Positions 8,489-16,261 of a stretch of 29,826 nt of DNA are shown here, piece by piece. How positions within the stretch are numbered: the stretch's first letter is position 1; every line of letters begins with the position of its first letter. A model generated the notes under the pieces. It had not been told where the DNA came from. It ran no database searches and saw only the letters and a program-made list of their open reading frames with translations. Both the position numbers and the translations under genes were made by a program. This DNA is from Leptofilum sp050292445 (GTDB taxonomy: Bacteria; Chloroflexota; Anaerolineae; Promineifilales; Promineifilaceae). The DNA is taken from assembly GCA_050292445.1 (NCBI GenBank), contig JBNKLQ010000045.1, forward strand, positions 1-29,826, written 5' to 3'.

Positions 8489-8791
8489 ACAACTTGTGTG
8501 TGAAAGGTTTTGGAAATAAAAAAGGCGTCCGCTGGAACAAATTTCCACGGACGCCTTTTTGTTATTTCAAACTTCTTGTTTGGAGGTGCGACATTAAATT
8601 TAGTTTGCTTTGTGTAGAGAATGTGTAGGTCTCATAAAAGCCAGTTAAAAACCCTTAATTACTGCAACTCACCTCTACCGAGTGCGTAAAGTGGGCACAT
8701 CGACTGATTCCAGGCCATCATTTTGCCCCAGCTTATTCACGTCTACGGCAGATCGTTTGGGAGTCAGATACCATGATAAGGAGAGTGAGAG
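8489..8791. other. Intergenic region, terminator and untranslated leader
   Basis: This 303-base stretch holds the terminator at 8519-8560 and then about 230 bases with no convincing ORF, RNA gene or repeat. The last part carries AAGGAG, the ribosome binding site of the next gene. No clear -35/-10 pair was found. Confidence 0.6.
8519..8560 (+). terminator. Strong rho-independent terminator
   Basis: A 13-bp perfect stem (AAAAAGGCGTCCG with its complement at 8548-8560) is extended by an inner TGGAA/TTCCA pairing across a one-base bulge, and ends in five T. It lies 30 bases after the ArsA-like stop codon. The A and T tracts are symmetric, so it may work in both directions. Confidence 0.9.
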
Positions 8792-9349
8792 ATGTCAAAA
8801 GAATCTGTACTAAAGGTTGAAGAAACACGCAAGCTTCAGCGCAGCCAGGCGCTGCCTGCTTATGGTGTTATTGCCATTGGCGTTGCCTTGTTGGTAAGCA
8901 ATTTGTTTGGCTTTCAGCTGATTGAGGTGTTGTGGCCTGGCTTTGTGCTGGCTCCTGGCTTGATGCTGCTGTGGCCCGCTTACAATGCTATGCCGGAGCG
9001 CCCCAGTCGGGTTGGCTTTTTGGCTGTTCCCGGTGCGATGCTGCTTACGGTGGGTACGCTGCTGTTTATAATGAACCTGACCAATCATTTTGAAGCGTGG
9101 GCCTACAGCTGGCCACTGGTTATTGCTTCCGTCGCCTGGGGCCTCATGTACATGCGACGGCACGAACCGGAACATCGCGTGCATCATAATGGCTACAATT
9201 TCATGCGGCTGATGGTGCTGCTGGCGATGGGCCTGGCCGTTTTCTTTGAGTTAATTATTTTTGGCAGCTTTAATCCGCTGCTGCCGCTGGGCGTGATCGC
9301 TTTTGGTGTTTATCTGTTGATGAAAGAGCGACGAGCCAGTAAGCAGTAA
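8792..9349 (+). CDS. LiaF-like/DUF5668-type membrane protein
   Basis: A 185-residue protein with a short charged cytoplasmic start and about six predicted membrane helices in pairs. Segments such as VLWPGFVLAPGLMLLWPA and YSWPLVIASVAWGLMY have the paired-helix, W-P pattern of LiaF-type transmembrane (DUF5668) domains, which occur in envelope-stress sensing proteins. The soluble LiaF C-terminal domain is absent, so only the membrane part is present. AAGGAGA lies 9 bases before the ATG. It is followed 54 bases later by the DUF4342 gene, and the two are probably co-transcribed. The family assignment is moderate and the function unknown. Confidence 0.7.
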   Translation: MSKESVLKVEETRKLQRSQALPAYGVIAIGVALLVSNLFGFQLIEVLWPGFVLAPGLMLLWPAYNAMPERPSRVGFLAVPGAMLLTVGTLLFIMNLTNHFEAWAYSWPLVIASVAWGLMYMRRHEPEHRVHHNGYNFMRLMVLLAMGLAVFFELIIFGSFNPLLPLGVIAFGVYLLMKERRASKQ

Positions 9350-9391
9350 CCGGTATTTAGTAAACAGTTATCAGTAAATTAGTAAATAAAG
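9350..9391 (+). repeat. Degenerate CAGTNNN-type intergenic repeat
   Basis: The short gap after the stop contains TTAGTAAACAGTTATCAGTAAATTAGTAAA, in 20-base terms an irregular run of (C/T)AGTNNN heptads. It resembles the left arms of the hairpins at 21142 and 22227 but lacks the complementary arm, so it looks like a decayed or partial copy. Confidence 0.4.
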
Positions 9392-9403
9392 GAGCATTTT
9401 TAG

Positions 9404-9769
9404 ATGGCTAAGAAAAAAGAAGAACAAACAGAAGAAGTTGAGATGGCAGAAGAAGTTGTTATCAATGAAGAGGATTTGGCCGATGAAGGCGAATCCTGGA
9501 CAGAAGAATTTGTGGCTGCTGGTGAGGATTTGGTGAACATGGTGAAGGAACTGGTGCATGAAACGGCCGTTCGCCGCGTGGTCATCAAGAACGAAGAGCG
9601 CAAAATTCACCTCTCCGTGCCGCTGGCTGTGGGTGTACCGGGGATTGTCTTCGGGATTTTGTGGGCACCGTTTATTGCCGCCCTAAGCTTGGTAGCTGCA
9701 CTAATGGTGGACTGCACCATTACCGTGGAGCGCGTGGCCGAAAAAGAACCAACCGCAGTTACCGAGTAG
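9404..9769 (+). CDS. DUF4342 domain protein
   Basis: A 121-residue protein. Residues 1-35 are very acidic and lysine/glutamate-rich, probably disordered. Residues about 36-115 match DUF4342: an amphipathic helix (EEFVAAGEDLVNMVKEL), the RRVVIKNEE strand, a short hydrophobic stretch that could be a membrane hairpin (VPLAVGVPGIVFGILWAP) and the closing CTITVER strand. The domain has no established activity. It sits with a LiaF-like membrane protein, hinting at an envelope role. GGAG lies about 10 bases before the ATG. Confidence 0.82.
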   Translation: MAKKKEEQTEEVEMAEEVVINEEDLADEGESWTEEFVAAGEDLVNMVKELVHETAVRRVVIKNEERKIHLSVPLAVGVPGIVFGILWAPFIAALSLVAALMVDCTITVERVAEKEPTAVTE

Positions 9770-9787
9770 GGGTTTAACCGTAGTACC

Positions 9788-9886
9788 AAAACCTGACAGG
9801 TTTGCAGCAGAATTTAGCTAAAAATGGTTCTTTGCCCTGCAAGATTGGCTTGATTTCAGGCTCGTTTTGAAAACCTGTCAGGTTTT
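9788..9886. terminator. Inverted AAACCTGACAGGTTT repeat between convergent genes
   Basis: AAAACCTGACAGGTTT (9788-9803) and its reverse complement (9870-9886) flank a 66-base spacer. Each arm is also a 15-base near-palindrome by itself. The right arm ends in a T tract on the plus strand and the left arm in an A tract. Placed exactly between a plus gene ending at 9769 and a minus gene ending at 9915, it probably serves as a shared terminator. Similar AACCTGACAGGTT elements are, to my knowledge, widespread intergenic repeats. Confidence 0.7.
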
Positions 9887-9914
9887 TCCCTCTCCGCGTT
9901 TTCTGCGGTTTTCA

Positions 9915-10907
9915 TTACCGCATGTGGCTCCCCAGCGTAACAATTTCCTGGCGTAACATGTCAATTTCTTGGGCCGATTTTTCATCCTGAAACAGTTTCC
10001 AATGATGTTTGGCGTACGCCAGCTGGCTGCACTGTAAGAAGAAATGAGCCGCTCGCCGATTGGCCCGAATCCCTTGCTCCAAGAAAGTTTGTATGAGGTA
10101 GTAAGTGCGTTTTCGGCCAGAGCTGGCTCTGAGGAACTGGTGGGCGGTAAGCGTGCCCAAGGCGACTTCTTCAGCAAGATATTGGCGCAGCCAGCGCCGC
10201 TCTTGCAGCACCGCCCAAAGAATGATGCCCAAAACCAACACAACGCCGCCCCAATCAAACAGCAGCGCCAGCAAAATAAAAACATCCCCCAATGTGACGG
10301 TGAAATTGTGCAGAAAATGGAGGAAAACGGCCGTTGCCCAGCCCAAGAGCGGTAGGCCAATCTGAATGCTCCGGTTGGTTGAAAGCCGGGCAATGGCGAT
10401 GCTCAATCCGGCAAAGCTGCTGAACAAGGCGTGATTCAGCCCAAAGACAAGCGCCCGCAAAACAATGTTGATGCCCCAGGCTTCAACACCCCCCTGGTTA
10501 AACGTATCCACAAAGTAGAAAACGTTTTCTACCATCGCAAAGCCCATCCCCACGATTGCCCCGTAAATGATGCCGTCCAGCGGGCTGTCGATTTCGCTGC
10601 GCCAAAAAATGAAGATGGCCAGCAGCGCTATCCCTTTAATCGATTCTTCCACGGGGGGGCCAATTAGCCAGGGTGCTGTTGCCATGCCCAAATCGTTGCC
10701 TAACAGCGCCAACAATGGGGCACTCAACAACCTGTTGAAAAAGAGGGCGATAAAAATGCCAGGAACCGCTCCCCACAAAAAAGCAGCGACTAGCAGCCAC
10801 CAGGGTTCCTTTTCATATCGATCCACCCAGTAAATGATGCCTATGTACAGCACGGTTGGCACCGCAGCAGCAAGGATGGAAAGGAGGAGAATGGCCAGAT
10901 CACTCAT
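9915..10907 (-). CDS. prsW: PrsW-family glutamic intramembrane protease
   Basis: A 330-residue membrane protease with the full PrsW motif set: EESIK at 87-91, DGIIYG at 111-116, FAMVENVF at 123-130, NHALFSSFAG at 158-167 and HFLHNF at 197-202. In Bacillus, PrsW cuts an anti-sigma factor at site 1, but its substrate here is unknown and no anti-sigma gene is adjacent. Residues about 236-330 form a soluble, helix-rich tail of unknown role rich in Arg, Gln and aromatics. The start is 3 bases after the queA stop, without a clear Shine-Dalgarno, so translation is probably coupled to queA. Confidence 0.9.
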   Translation of the reverse strand: MSDLAILLLSILAAAVPTVLYIGIIYWVDRYEKEPWWLLVAAFLWGAVPGIFIALFFNRLLSAPLLALLGNDLGMATAPWLIGPPVEESIKGIALLAIFIFWRSEIDSPLDGIIYGAIVGMGFAMVENVFYFVDTFNQGGVEAWGINIVLRALVFGLNHALFSSFAGLSIAIARLSTNRSIQIGLPLLGWATAVFLHFLHNFTVTLGDVFILLALLFDWGGVVLVLGIILWAVLQERRWLRQYLAEEVALGTLTAHQFLRASSGRKRTYYLIQTFLEQGIRANRRAAHFFLQCSQLAYAKHHWKLFQDEKSAQEIDMLRQEIVTLGSHMR

Positions 10908-10910
10908 TGA

Positions 10911-12014
10911 TTACAAGATCAACATCGCATCGCCAAACGAGAAGAAGCGATATTTTTCGGCAACGGCCGTTTCATAAGCGCGCAGCATAAACTCACGCTC
11001 GGCAAAAGCGGAAACCAGCATGAGCAGACTAGAGTGGGGCAGGTGAAAATTGGTGATCATGGCATCCACGGCGCGGAATTTGTAGCCAGGGTAGATGAAC
11101 AGGTCGGTGGAAGCGGTAAAGGCGGCGACGGGCTTCCAGGGGCAAAAGCTGCTCGTTTCGCCGCTGGCGTCACGCTGGCTGATGGTTTGCAGCGTGCCAT
11201 TAATGCCTGCGGAACGCAGTGCGGCCGTTTCCAAGGTGCGAACCGAAGTTGTGCCCACGGCAATTAGTCGGCCACCGGCCAGTTTCGCTTCATTGATTCG
11301 CTTGGCGCTTTCTGGCGTCAGGCTGGCCCATTCACTGTGAATGGTGTGCTGCTCCACTTGCGCGGCTTCGACCGGTTTGAAGGTATCCAGCCCCACGTGC
11401 AGCGTCACCGTTTCAAAGATGACCCCCTTATCGCGCAGCGCCAACAACAAGTCACCTGTGAAGTGCAGCCCGGCCGTAGGTGCCGCCGCCGAACCACTTG
11501 GGCGAGAGTAAACGGTTTGGTACCGGTTTGGCTCATCCAGTTCTTCGTGGATGTAAGGCGGCAGCGGTGTGTGGCCGATGATTTCCAGCCAGTCATCGAG
11601 TGGTTGGTTAAAACTAAGTTCACGTTGGGGGCCGTCGAGTACGGCCGTCACCGTGGCTGCCAGTTCCGTTTCTTCCCCAGCCTGACCCAGGAGATGAATT
11701 TTACTACCTTCGTTCAGCCGCTTGCCCCCGACCATCGCCTGCCAATGGCCGTTTTCTTGCTGGCTCAGAAGTAAGAGTTCCACTTTGCCGCCAGTGGGTT
11801 TACGGCCGTACAGTCGGGCGGGAATGACGCGGCTGTTGTTGGCCACCAAAATGTCGCCTGGCTGAAAATAGTCGAGAATATCTTTGAAGGTTTTATGGGA
11901 GATGGTTTGGTCTTCTCGGTTTAGAACCATCAATCGGGAGGCATCTCTTTGCGGTAACGGCCGTTGGGCAATGAGTTTTGGTGGCAGTGTGTAATCAAAA
12001 TCGGCTGTATTCAT
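10911..12014 (-). CDS. queA: S-adenosylmethionine:tRNA ribosyltransferase-isomerase QueA
   Basis: A 367-residue enzyme that transfers and rearranges the ribosyl group of SAM onto preQ1 at the tRNA wobble base, making epoxyqueuosine. Recognisable QueA segments include FDYTLPPKLIAQ near the start, DILVANNSRVIPARL, RPSGSAAAPTAGLHFT, the FKPV and HSEW motifs, IAVGTTSVRTLE and NFHLPHSSLLMLVSAF. Length matches the family. I chose the ATG at 12014 over a TTG at 12041 because family members begin right before DFDY. Instead of a Shine-Dalgarno, TACAAT lies 6 bases upstream, suggesting a leaderless mRNA. It is followed by prsW at a 3-base gap. Confidence 0.96.
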   Translation of the reverse strand: MNTADFDYTLPPKLIAQRPLPQRDASRLMVLNREDQTISHKTFKDILDYFQPGDILVANNSRVIPARLYGRKPTGGKVELLLLSQQENGHWQAMVGGKRLNEGSKIHLLGQAGEETELAATVTAVLDGPQRELSFNQPLDDWLEIIGHTPLPPYIHEELDEPNRYQTVYSRPSGSAAAPTAGLHFTGDLLLALRDKGVIFETVTLHVGLDTFKPVEAAQVEQHTIHSEWASLTPESAKRINEAKLAGGRLIAVGTTSVRTLETAALRSAGINGTLQTISQRDASGETSSFCPWKPVAAFTASTDLFIYPGYKFRAVDAMITNFHLPHSSLLMLVSAFAEREFMLRAYETAVAEKYRFFSFGDAMLIL

Positions 12015-12020
12015 GTAACT

Positions 12021-12026
12021 ATTGTA
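12021..12026 (-). promoter_or_regulatory. -10 box just upstream of queA start (leaderless type)
   Basis: On the minus strand TACAAT is followed by six bases and then the queA ATG. No ribosome binding site is present. The -35 region is only a T-rich tract. A transcript starting 6-7 bases after the box would begin at or next to the ATG. Confidence 0.45.
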
Positions 12027-12144
12027 ACCGCCTGTGAGCAATCAAAAAAGTACGTACCAGATCCTCCCAGTATCAAGTTGTTTAAACAAGCGGCGCGGCG
12101 AAACGGCCATGCCGCTGCCATGGTTGAAAAAGAGACCTTGCTGA

Positions 12145-12465
12145 TTACCTTTTCTGTAATTTTGCCCCACATGAGCGACAAAATATATCCGTTGTGGAAT
12201 TGATTTGCGTTCCACACTCATTGCATTCGTTTTTAAGGCGCTGTTTTCTTACCGCGTAAACGATTACCCAAATGGTGCAAATAGCCCAACCAATTAGCCC
12301 AATGACGCCCCAAAAAATCTCGACCATCCCCTGTTGATAAATCTCCAGAGGAGATGCGCTATTCAAATCTATCTTTGGAACGAAGACCATCACCAAGTAA
12401 TTAAGGGCAATTAGTGCTCCACCAATAATTACAGGAATTTTACTCAACTCGGGTTTTCTTTTCAT
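12145..12465 (-). CDS. Small membrane protein with C-terminal zinc ribbon
   Basis: A 106-residue protein with two membrane helices (about 10-30 and 48-72) and a C-terminal zinc ribbon, CNECG-12-CRSCG, ending in a basic tail. Such zinc-ribbon membrane proteins are common and mostly uncharacterised. No Shine-Dalgarno is seen; TATAAC stands 5 bases before the ATG. It is separated from queA by about 130 bases and has its own probable promoter. The four cysteines and hydrophobic profile make a real gene likely. Confidence 0.72.
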   Translation of the reverse strand: MKRKPELSKIPVIIGGALIALNYLVMVFVPKIDLNSASPLEIYQQGMVEIFWGVIGLIGWAICTIWVIVYAVRKQRLKNECNECGTQINSTTDIFCRSCGAKLQKR

Positions 12466-12470
12466 TTTTG

Positions 12471-12476
12471 GTTATA
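12471..12476 (-). promoter_or_regulatory. -10 box just upstream of the zinc-ribbon gene (leaderless type)
   Basis: TATAAC on the minus strand lies 5 bases from the ATG at 12465. TTCACT about 17 bases further upstream could be a weak -35 box. No ribosome binding site intervenes. Confidence 0.4.
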
Positions 12477-12658
12477 TGCCCTGATGTTTTTTAAGTGAAA
12501 TTATGCGCAGCACCCCACTGAATATTTGCCTGCAGCAGTGCTATTTAAACCTTCCCGGAAAAATAATAACGCGTGTGGTCAGTATACAAGAAATAGGAAC
12601 TACTTCAAACAAAAAATAAGAGTTGTGGGCATGGCGGTAAGGAGACGGCCGTATCTGC

Positions 12659-12664
12659 TAAACT
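12659..12664 (+). promoter_or_regulatory. -10-like box just upstream of the molybdopterin oxidoreductase gene
   Basis: TAAACT lies six bases before the ATG at 12671, with no ribosome binding site and no good -35 box. The arrangement repeats the queA pattern. An ACGGCCGT site directly precedes it (12645-12652). Confidence 0.35.
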
Positions 12665-12670
12665 ACCACC

Positions 12671-13702
12671 ATGAAGACTCCCTGGGCAAATGTGCTTTTG
12701 TTGTTTTTGCTAGTGGTGCAGGCGATCACCGGCTATTTTGGCATGGTCAACGGCCGTAATTCCCGCGCCTGGATTTTGTGGACACATGGCATTGGCGCGT
12801 ATGCGCTGCTAGTGTTGCTTTACTGGAAAGGCGGCGTCATCCTGGATGCCCTGCGCCGCAAAACGGTGTGGACCCGCCGCCGCATTGCCTTTGCTGCCAT
12901 GTTTGGCTTGCTGCTCGTCGTGATTTTCTTTGGCCTACTTTGGTCGTTTACCGGGCCAATTTACCTGGGCGGCTTCAGTTTGGTGAGCCTGCATATTTAC
13001 CTGGCGGTGCCGCTGCTGGGGCTGATGGCCTGGCACGCCTGGCACATGCGCTTCATCTGGCGCGTATCGGAAGCGGTGGGGCGGCGGTTGTTTTTGGGAA
13101 CGGCCGTTTCCACCATTTTAGGCTTTTTTGCCTGGCGTTCGGTCGAGTGGGGCCTGGCTGAACTGGATTTGCCTGGTGGCACCCGCCGTTTTACCGGGTC
13201 CTATGAAAAGGGCAGCTTTAGTGGCCATTTTCCTGTGGTCAGCTGGATTTTTGATTATCCGCCGCCGATTGATGTGGAAAATTGGGCGTTGCTTGTGGAC
13301 GGGGCGGTGAAACGGCCGTCCACCTTCACCTACGAACAGCTGCGCCAACTAATTGACCGAGAAGAAACGGCCGTTGTCGATTGCACGGGTGGCTGGTATT
13401 CGGAACAGGTGTGGCGTGGCGTCTCCCTGGCACGTTTGCTAGACTTAGCCGAACTGGCGGAAGGGGCCGCCAGCATTTCCGTCATTGCTGTGTCGGGTTA
13501 CCAGCGCCGCTTTACCCTGGATGAAGCCAGGCACTACATGTTGGCACTGGACGTCGCCGACGCGCCGCTGGCGCATGGACATGGCTTCCCGCTGCGGTTG
13601 GTTGCTCCCGACCAGCGAGGGGTGAACTGGGTTAAATGGATCAGCCACGTTCGCGTCAACCGCACCAGCAAACTATGGCAAATGCCCCTCCCTCTGCAAT
13701 AA
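12671..13702 (+). CDS. Membrane cytochrome b/sulfite-oxidase-type molybdopterin oxidoreductase fusion
   Basis: A 343-residue fusion. Residues 1-160 contain about four membrane helices with well-placed histidines (39, 108, 122, 125), like a b-type cytochrome that could bind haem. Residues about 185-335 match the oxidoreductase molybdopterin-binding domain of the sulfite oxidase/MsrP group, with Cys 238 in VVDCTGGW as the expected molybdenum ligand, GVSL at 250-253 and the conserved LRLVAPDQRG and VNWVKWI segments. It resembles an MsrP/MsrQ-like pair fused in one chain, linking membrane electron transfer to an extracytoplasmic molybdenum site. Substrate is unknown. No twin-Arg signal is needed if the helices carry the domain, but how cofactor is loaded is unclear. 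Confidence 0.85.
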   Translation: MKTPWANVLLLFLLVVQAITGYFGMVNGRNSRAWILWTHGIGAYALLVLLYWKGGVILDALRRKTVWTRRRIAFAAMFGLLLVVIFFGLLWSFTGPIYLGGFSLVSLHIYLAVPLLGLMAWHAWHMRFIWRVSEAVGRRLFLGTAVSTILGFFAWRSVEWGLAELDLPGGTRRFTGSYEKGSFSGHFPVVSWIFDYPPPIDVENWALLVDGAVKRPSTFTYEQLRQLIDREETAVVDCTGGWYSEQVWRGVSLARLLDLAELAEGAASISVIAVSGYQRRFTLDEARHYMLALDVADAPLAHGHGFPLRLVAPDQRGVNWVKWISHVRVNRTSKLWQMPLPLQ

Positions 13703-13727
13703 AATAAATCCGTCCGTGGAATTATTA

Positions 13728-14702
13728 TCAGGTTTGATTATCCATCGTGATAATTACCTTGCCTTTACCGTTTCCCGCTGCAATGTAGCGAAACGCTTCA
13801 GGCACTTCACTCAGCGAAAATCGCCTATCAATCACAGGGGTTACTTTTCCGGCTACGCAAAGTTCGGTGATAGCCAGTAAATCTTTTCGATTTTGCGGCA
13901 CCATCAGGAGACGAATGTTCCGGCCTGAAGTTCTGCTTATCAAAGGTCCTAAGAACAAAATTTGGAAAAGTGTGGCAACAGAGCCGCCGGTAAAGAGATA
14001 AGAGCCATTTAGTTTCAACGCTCGCTTGTAGGCGAAAACCGAACGATGAGCGATCACATCAAGGATCAGATCGTACTGTTTTCCAATCCTGGTGAAATCT
14101 TCCTTCGTGTAATCAATAACATAGTCCGCCCCAAGCGATCGCATGAAGTCTAACTTGTTTGGGTGATCGACCCCCGTTACTTCAGCGCCGTGGTGTTTGG
14201 CCAGCTGGATGGCAAATGAGCCGGCACTGCCACCCGCGCCATTAATCAAAACATTCTGCCCTGGCTGAACCTGCCCTTTATCCCGAATCCCGCGCAGAGC
14301 GATAATCCCAGCTTGGGGAATGGCGGCTGCTTCCTCGAATGTCATCCCGACTGGTTTCAGCGCCAGCGTTCTTCCATGTGTGCAAACATACTCCGCAAAA
14401 CCACCATGATAGTCGGGAAGTTCGCCAAATACCTCATCACCCGGCTTAAACTCTGTTACGTTTTTACCGGCAAATTCTACGCGTCCAGCGATGTCTGATC
14501 CGAGTATGGGGTGATTTGGTTTCAGCAATCCGGCGAAGCGCGTGTAAAATGGCTTGCCGGCCAAATTTTCTCTGTCAGAGCCATTGATGGAAACAGCATG
14601 AACCTTGATCAATATTTGATTGTCTGTGGGAACCGGCTTTTTGATCTCTTCGAGTTTAAGAACATCGGGTGGGCCGTAGCGGTGATAAGTAACGGCTTTC
14701 AT
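13728..14702 (-). CDS. Medium-chain NAD(P)-dependent quinone oxidoreductase-like dehydrogenase
   Basis: A 324-residue zinc-independent medium-chain dehydrogenase. The N-terminal GroES-like domain includes VLKLEEIKKP, the HPILGSDIAGRV segment and KPGDEVFGE. The Rossmann domain has the nucleotide motif NGAGGSAGSFAIQLAK (about 149-164). No structural-zinc cysteine cluster is present. The family reduces quinones, enones or aldehydes with NADPH; the substrate is unknown. AGGAGAG lies close before the ATG. It is transcribed alone, convergent with the molybdopterin gene (25-base gap) and divergent from the nuclease gene. Confidence 0.9.
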   Translation of the reverse strand: MKAVTYHRYGPPDVLKLEEIKKPVPTDNQILIKVHAVSINGSDRENLAGKPFYTRFAGLLKPNHPILGSDIAGRVEFAGKNVTEFKPGDEVFGELPDYHGGFAEYVCTHGRTLALKPVGMTFEEAAAIPQAGIIALRGIRDKGQVQPGQNVLINGAGGSAGSFAIQLAKHHGAEVTGVDHPNKLDFMRSLGADYVIDYTKEDFTRIGKQYDLILDVIAHRSVFAYKRALKLNGSYLFTGGSVATLFQILFLGPLISRTSGRNIRLLMVPQNRKDLLAITELCVAGKVTPVIDRRFSLSEVPEAFRYIAAGNGKGKVIITMDNQT

Positions 14703-14842
14703 ATTGCTCTCCTAATCTAAATTGTTGTGAGCAGATTCTTTTGTCCCGTAAATTTTAACAAAACTCTGTGTCATTGGCCCTCTCTGCGGTAAAATCTCCG
14801 AGCGGAAAAATTTCCGCAAACCAGTTTGGAGGGAACAGAAGA

Positions 14843-16261
14843 ATGCACAAGAAATATATCTGGCGCTGGCTGTTTTGGGGAACGGCCGTAAGCCTACTCA
14901 TCATCACCCAAAATCCTACCCACGCCCAAATTATCAACCCTGGCTTGCTCATCACCGAAATTTATTACAATCCACCCGGCGAGGAGTCGGAGCGGGAATG
15001 GCTGGAGATTGCCAACGTGGGTACGGCCGTTCTCGACCTGAGTGACATCAAAGTGGGAGATGAAGAGCAGAGCGGTGGTGGCGAGGGGATGCGTCGTTTT
15101 CCCGAAGGCACCCTGTTGGAACCAGAGCAGGCGCTGGTGGTGGCCCAAACGGCCGTTGGCTTCCGCACCCTCTTTGGCAACAATCCTGACTTTGAACTGA
15201 CCGACTCTGACCCCGATGTGCCCGACATGCGCAATTATTTGCTCTGGGCTACGGGCGACATTGCCCTGGCCAACGACGGCGACCAAGTGGTACTGCTCAA
15301 CGAGCGCAACGTTATCATCGACAGCGTGAATTATGGCGACCAGACCACCTTTTTTGTACCAGCGGTAACGGCCGTTTTTGAAGGCCAAAGCATCGAGCGC
15401 AACCCAGCCAACTGCGACACTGACACGGCCACCGACTGGCAGCCACAAGAGACGCCCACTCCCGGCGCAGTCCAGTTCGACGACGCCTGCCGCGCCCCGC
15501 TTAACCCGGCTGAGCTGGAAGATTTGCCACCCATCGGCACCATTCAGGGCACAGGGGAAGTGGCGGCAGCGATTAACCAAAACGTTACTTTTCGCGGTAT
15601 CGTCACCGGCTTTTATGAAGACCGCAACGCAAGCGGCACCACCTTTTACACCGCCTTTGTGCAGGACATTCCCGGCTTTGAAGACGGCGATTTGGCGACT
15701 TCTGATGGTATTGCGCTGTTTTTGGGGCGGGGACGGCCGTCTTTCCAAATCGGCGATCAAATTCGTGTCTCTGGGCTGGTAACCGAATTCTTTGGCCTCA
15801 CCGAGCTGGACGACAACAACCTGGACATCCAGGTGGAGCTAAGCGAGCAGCCCCTGCCCGAACCGATTTTGATCGATCCCCCGGCCGAGGCCGCAGCCCT
15901 GGCCGCCTATTTTGAACCGCTGGAAGGGATGCGCGTGCAGCTGGCCGATCCGGCGCGGGTGGTGGGGCCAACGTTTAGCACCTGTGGGTTTGCCGTTGTC
16001 TCGCCGTCTGTCAGCACGCCGCGCATCTTCCGCCGCGTCCTGGCCGATCCCATTGGCCAGGTGGTGCCGATTTTGTACCAGTCAGACCAGTTCTGCGACG
16101 GCTTCCCCCAGGTGAAAACGGGCGATCTGGTCAGCGGGCTGATTGGGCCGCTGACCTATAACTTTGACCAGTTTAAGATTGTGCAGCAGGCGACGGCAGA
16201 TTTGGTGGTGACGGCCGTACCCTTCCCCCCACTGCGCCAACCCTCACCGAGAACCAGATGA
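14843..16261 (+). CDS. Secreted lamin-tail/OB-fold protein: N-terminal part of a split ExeM/NucH-type nuclease
   Basis: Residues 1-29 are a signal peptide ending THAQ. I start at the ATG at 14843, since GGAGGG lies at 14827-14832; a GTG 75 bases upstream would put 25 odd residues before the signal. Residues about 33-185 form a lamin-tail domain (LLITEIYYNPPG, EWLEIANVG). Residues about 220-385 match the YhcR-type OB-fold that precedes the catalytic domain in secreted nucleases. The last residues, read through a C6 run at 16225-16230, are out of character, and the frame stops at the ATGA overlap with the next ORF. A -1 shift at the run would join both into one protein of about 830 residues. 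Confidence 0.88.
   Translation: MHKKYIWRWLFWGTAVSLLIITQNPTHAQIINPGLLITEIYYNPPGEESEREWLEIANVGTAVLDLSDIKVGDEEQSGGGEGMRRFPEGTLLEPEQALVVAQTAVGFRTLFGNNPDFELTDSDPDVPDMRNYLLWATGDIALANDGDQVVLLNERNVIIDSVNYGDQTTFFVPAVTAVFEGQSIERNPANCDTDTATDWQPQETPTPGAVQFDDACRAPLNPAELEDLPPIGTIQGTGEVAAAINQNVTFRGIVTGFYEDRNASGTTFYTAFVQDIPGFEDGDLATSDGIALFLGRGRPSFQIGDQIRVSGLVTEFFGLTELDDNNLDIQVELSEQPLPEPILIDPPAEAAALAAYFEPLEGMRVQLADPARVVGPTFSTCGFAVVSPSVSTPRIFRRVLADPIGQVVPILYQSDQFCDGFPQVKTGDLVSGLIGPLTYNFDQFKIVQQATADLVVTAVPFPPLRQPSPRTR

Noticed and set aside
12076..12089. Palindrome TTGTTTAAACAA downstream of the zinc-ribbon gene as an operator or terminator
   Set aside because: No T run, no second copy, and no regulator nearby. 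A 12-base AT-rich palindrome alone is weak.
13728..14702. Dehydrogenase gene as recent foreign DNA because it has no ACGGCCGT site
   Set aside because: Site-free stretches of 1.3-1.5 kb also occur inside clearly native genes (for example 8275-9563 and 24070-25512), so the absence is not informative.
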